A DNA stretch of 64,000 nt from Polyangiaceae bacterium (GTDB lineage: Bacteria; Myxococcota_A; Polyangia; Polyangiales; Polyangiaceae). Shown here piece after piece: positions 62,590 to 64,000 of the stretch (positions are counted from its first letter, which is position 1; each line of letters opens with the position of its first letter). Under the pieces are notes generated by a model, which was not told the DNA's origin, searched no databases, and was given only the letters and a program-made list of their open reading frames with translations. The stretch is from the NCBI GenBank assembly GCA_023150915.1, contig JAKLKA010000009.1, forward strand, positions 1 through 64,000, read 5' to 3'. The position numbers were made by a program, and so were the translations under genes.

Positions 62590-63701
62590 AGGTGGTGGTG
62601 GTGGGCGCCGGTGTCGCCGGCACGGCCGCGGCATGGGCGGCGCGCCGCGCCGGCGCGGAAGTGGCGCTGGTGCACGATCGCGCCGGGGCCTCTGCGCTGG
62701 CGAGCGGCGCCGCCGATTGGGATCGCTGGCAGGCTGCCGCGGGGCAGCACCCGCTCGAGGCCGACGCTGTGGCGCTGGCGTCGGCGCTCGGGTACTCGAC
62801 GGACCCTTGTCTGGTCTGCACTGCTTCGGGCGTGCTCCGGCCGGCACAGGGTCGTGACCGCGCTGTCCTCGACCTTACCCTGCTGGCCGGCCGCCGCATT
62901 GGCGTCGCCGATCTCGCGCGTGACGACTGGGACGCAGAGCTGATCGCGCGCGCTCTCTCGTCCAGCGCCTGGGCGCGGACCACCGAGACGCGCTTTGCGC
63001 CCCGCGCGCTCGCGCTCTCGGACGTGCAGCACGCCTCGAGCTGGGATCTGGCCGCGCGCTTCGACGATCCGGGCGAGCGCGAGAAGCTGGCGGCCGAGCT
63101 GGTGAAGGGGCGCGGTGAGGTCGATGCCTGGCTGTGCGGACCGTGGCTGGGCACCGCGGCGGGCGCCCACGAAGCACTGAGCCAGCGAGTGGAGCTGCCG
63201 CTCGGTGAGGCCTTGTCGCCGCCGGGCGGCGCAGCCGGTGCGCGCTTCGAGTCGGCGCGGGACGCGCTGCTCGAACAAGCCGGTATCGAGACGCGTCGCG
63301 AGGCGGTGAGCGAAGTCGTCGTCGGCTCGGGCCGGATCGACGTGCATCTAGCGGGCGGCGAGCGCTGGGGCGCCGACCGCCTGGTGCTCGCGCTGGGCGG
63401 CGTGGCGGCGGGTGGCGTGCGGCTCGACGAGGCCCGCGCACGCTTCGAGCTCTCGCTGGGCGCGCCGGTGACGTTGCAGGTCGATGGCCTGAGCACGGAC
63501 GCCGTCTCGACGCTGCACGGCGTCGACTTCGCGGCTCACGGCCCGGCGCTGCTCGAGCAAGTGGGCATCGCGACGGTCGGCGCCGCGGCGCTTGGTACGC
63601 CATCGGTGTTCGTCGCCGGCGACGTGATGGCCGACCGCCCGCGGACCTGGCTGCGGGCGCTGGTGACCGGCCTTCACGCCGGCCGTGCCGCGGGGGGGTG
63701 A
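62586..63701 (+). CDS. glpB: Anaerobic glycerol-3-phosphate dehydrogenase subunit B-like
   Basis: 371 residues from GTG 62586, overlapping the glpA stop by four bases (GTGA). FAD-type Rossmann start VKVVVVGAGVAGTAAAWAARRAGAEV, then a GlpB-style layout with ASALASGAADWDRW and later ALGTPSVFVAGDVMADRP, as in the membrane-side flavoprotein subunit that passes electrons from GlpA. Length is slightly shorter than E. coli GlpB. The identification leans on the position after glpA plus these motifs. Further downstream by five bases is a UbiA-family gene. Confidence 0.85.
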   Translation: MKVVVVGAGVAGTAAAWAARRAGAEVALVHDRAGASALASGAADWDRWQAAAGQHPLEADAVALASALGYSTDPCLVCTASGVLRPAQGRDRAVLDLTLLAGRRIGVADLARDDWDAELIARALSSSAWARTTETRFAPRALALSDVQHASSWDLAARFDDPGEREKLAAELVKGRGEVDAWLCGPWLGTAAGAHEALSQRVELPLGEALSPPGGAAGARFESARDALLEQAGIETRREAVSEVVVGSGRIDVHLAGGERWGADRLVLALGGVAAGGVRLDEARARFELSLGAPVTLQVDGLSTDAVSTLHGVDFAAHGPALLEQVGIATVGAAALGTPSVFVAGDVMADRPRTWLRALVTGLHAGRAAGG

Positions 63702-63705
63702 ATCG

Positions 63706-64000
63706 GTGCCGCGCGGCGTGGGGCAGGTGCTCGCCGCTGGCGCGCGTTTCCTGGGCGACGCCCTGCGCGGCCGAGCCGAGCTCGGCGTGCCCCCCGCCAC
63801 GTTCGCGCGCGCGCTGGTGATGGGAGCGCGCCCCCACTTCTTCGCGTTCCCGTGCGCCGCGTGCCTGGCGGGCGCCGCGGCCATGCCCGGGCGAGTCAGC
63901 GACATGCGCGTCGCCGTCGCCTCGCTGGCCGTGGGGGTGGCCTGGGGGGTTGGTCAGCTGCTCAACGATCTGGTCGATCTCGACGCCGACACCGTCGACG
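63706..64000 (+). CDS. UbiA-family prenyltransferase (3' end off window)
   Basis: Partial, 98 codons from GTG 63706. Hydrophobic helices with PHFFAFPCAACLAGAAA, then the aspartate-rich NDLVDLDAD that fits N-D-x2-D-x3-D, the metal-diphosphate site of UbiA-type prenyltransferases. The rest of the gene is beyond the edge. Such enzymes attach isoprenoid chains to quinone precursors, haem, chlorophyll or glycerophosphates. Five bases after glpB, so co-transcribed; whether it links glycerol-phosphate chemistry to lipid or quinone making is only a guess. Confidence 0.8.
   Translation, partial: MPRGVGQVLAAGARFLGDALRGRAELGVPPATFARALVMGARPHFFAFPCAACLAGAAAMPGRVSDMRVAVASLAVGVAWGVGQLLNDLVDLDADTVD

Noticed and set aside
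60826-62847. Minus-strand extension of the 60283 gene over glpA
   Set aside because: It would be a very long antisense frame over glpA; a signal peptide right at ATG 60825 gives the natural start.

Overview
This is a gene-dense, very GC-rich bacterial chromosome segment with about 55 protein-coding genes and no tRNA, rRNA, CRISPR array or intact mobile element that I can see. It suggests a large-genome myxobacterium, probably of the Polyangiales/Sorangium type. The reasons are the many secreted lipoproteins with Gly/Ser- or Pro/Ala-rich linkers behind the lipobox, a membrane-anchored Ser/Thr protein kinase paired with a periplasmic repeat protein, a multihaem protein ending in a MYXO-CTERM-like tail, a decayed HNH-type gene, and tandem lipoprotein paralogues. 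The taxonomic call is inference from protein style; no marker gene is present.

Layout. 0-3 kb: a truncated Gly/Ser-linker lipoprotein (-), then two tandem paralogous lipoproteins (+). 3-7 kb: an OPT-family oligopeptide transporter (+) facing a dihydropyrimidinase/MBL-hydrolase pair (-). 7-11.5 kb: BNR-type lipoprotein, Ser/Thr kinase and a kinase-linked secreted repeat protein. 11.5-14 kb: two more tandem lipoprotein paralogues (-). 14-17 kb: a TIGR04053-like radical SAM enzyme followed by a GT-C-like membrane protein. 17-18.3 kb: two small lipoproteins. 18.6-23.7 kb: a tightly coupled four-gene operon (flippase-like membrane protein, GMC oxidoreductase, two SDR/epimerases). 23.9-24.4 kb: an HNH endonuclease remnant. 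24.7-29.5 kb: acyl-CoA dehydrogenase, pentahaem cytochrome-like protein, and an unusual RCK/K+ channel protein.

29.5-33.3 kb is the most unusual part. A protein with a Ser/Gly/Cys repeat tail is followed after 6 bases by one continuous 842-codon frame holding two radical SAM domains. The middle of that frame is exactly antisense to a shikimate kinase gene. This looks like a peptide- or protein-maturation locus. 33.3-39.6 kb: serine hydrolase lipoprotein, two small predicted outer-membrane barrels around a glycerophosphodiester phosphodiesterase, PgpA, a lipoprotein and a CBS protein. 39.6-41.5 kb: an ABC-F ATPase. 41.6-44.5 kb: a lipoprotein peptidyl-arginine deiminase resembling the vertebrate enzymes, with a translationally coupled secreted HEAT-like partner and a probable terminator. 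44.6-48.2 kb: a degenerate PEP-utilising membrane protein coupled to a membrane protein with an FGE-like tail. 48.2-52 kb: cysteine synthase and a VWA/membrane three-gene operon. 52-56 kb: envelope proteins, a GDSL hydrolase and a CDP-alcohol phosphatidyltransferase. 56-60.8 kb: a membrane spermidine-synthase-like protein with a DUF4178 partner and two uncharacterised genes. 60.9 kb to the end: glpA, glpB and the start of a UbiA-type prenyltransferase.

Many neighbouring genes overlap by 4 bases (ATGA/GTGA), so most operon assignments are well supported. Functions rest on motif recognition by eye; no database search was run.
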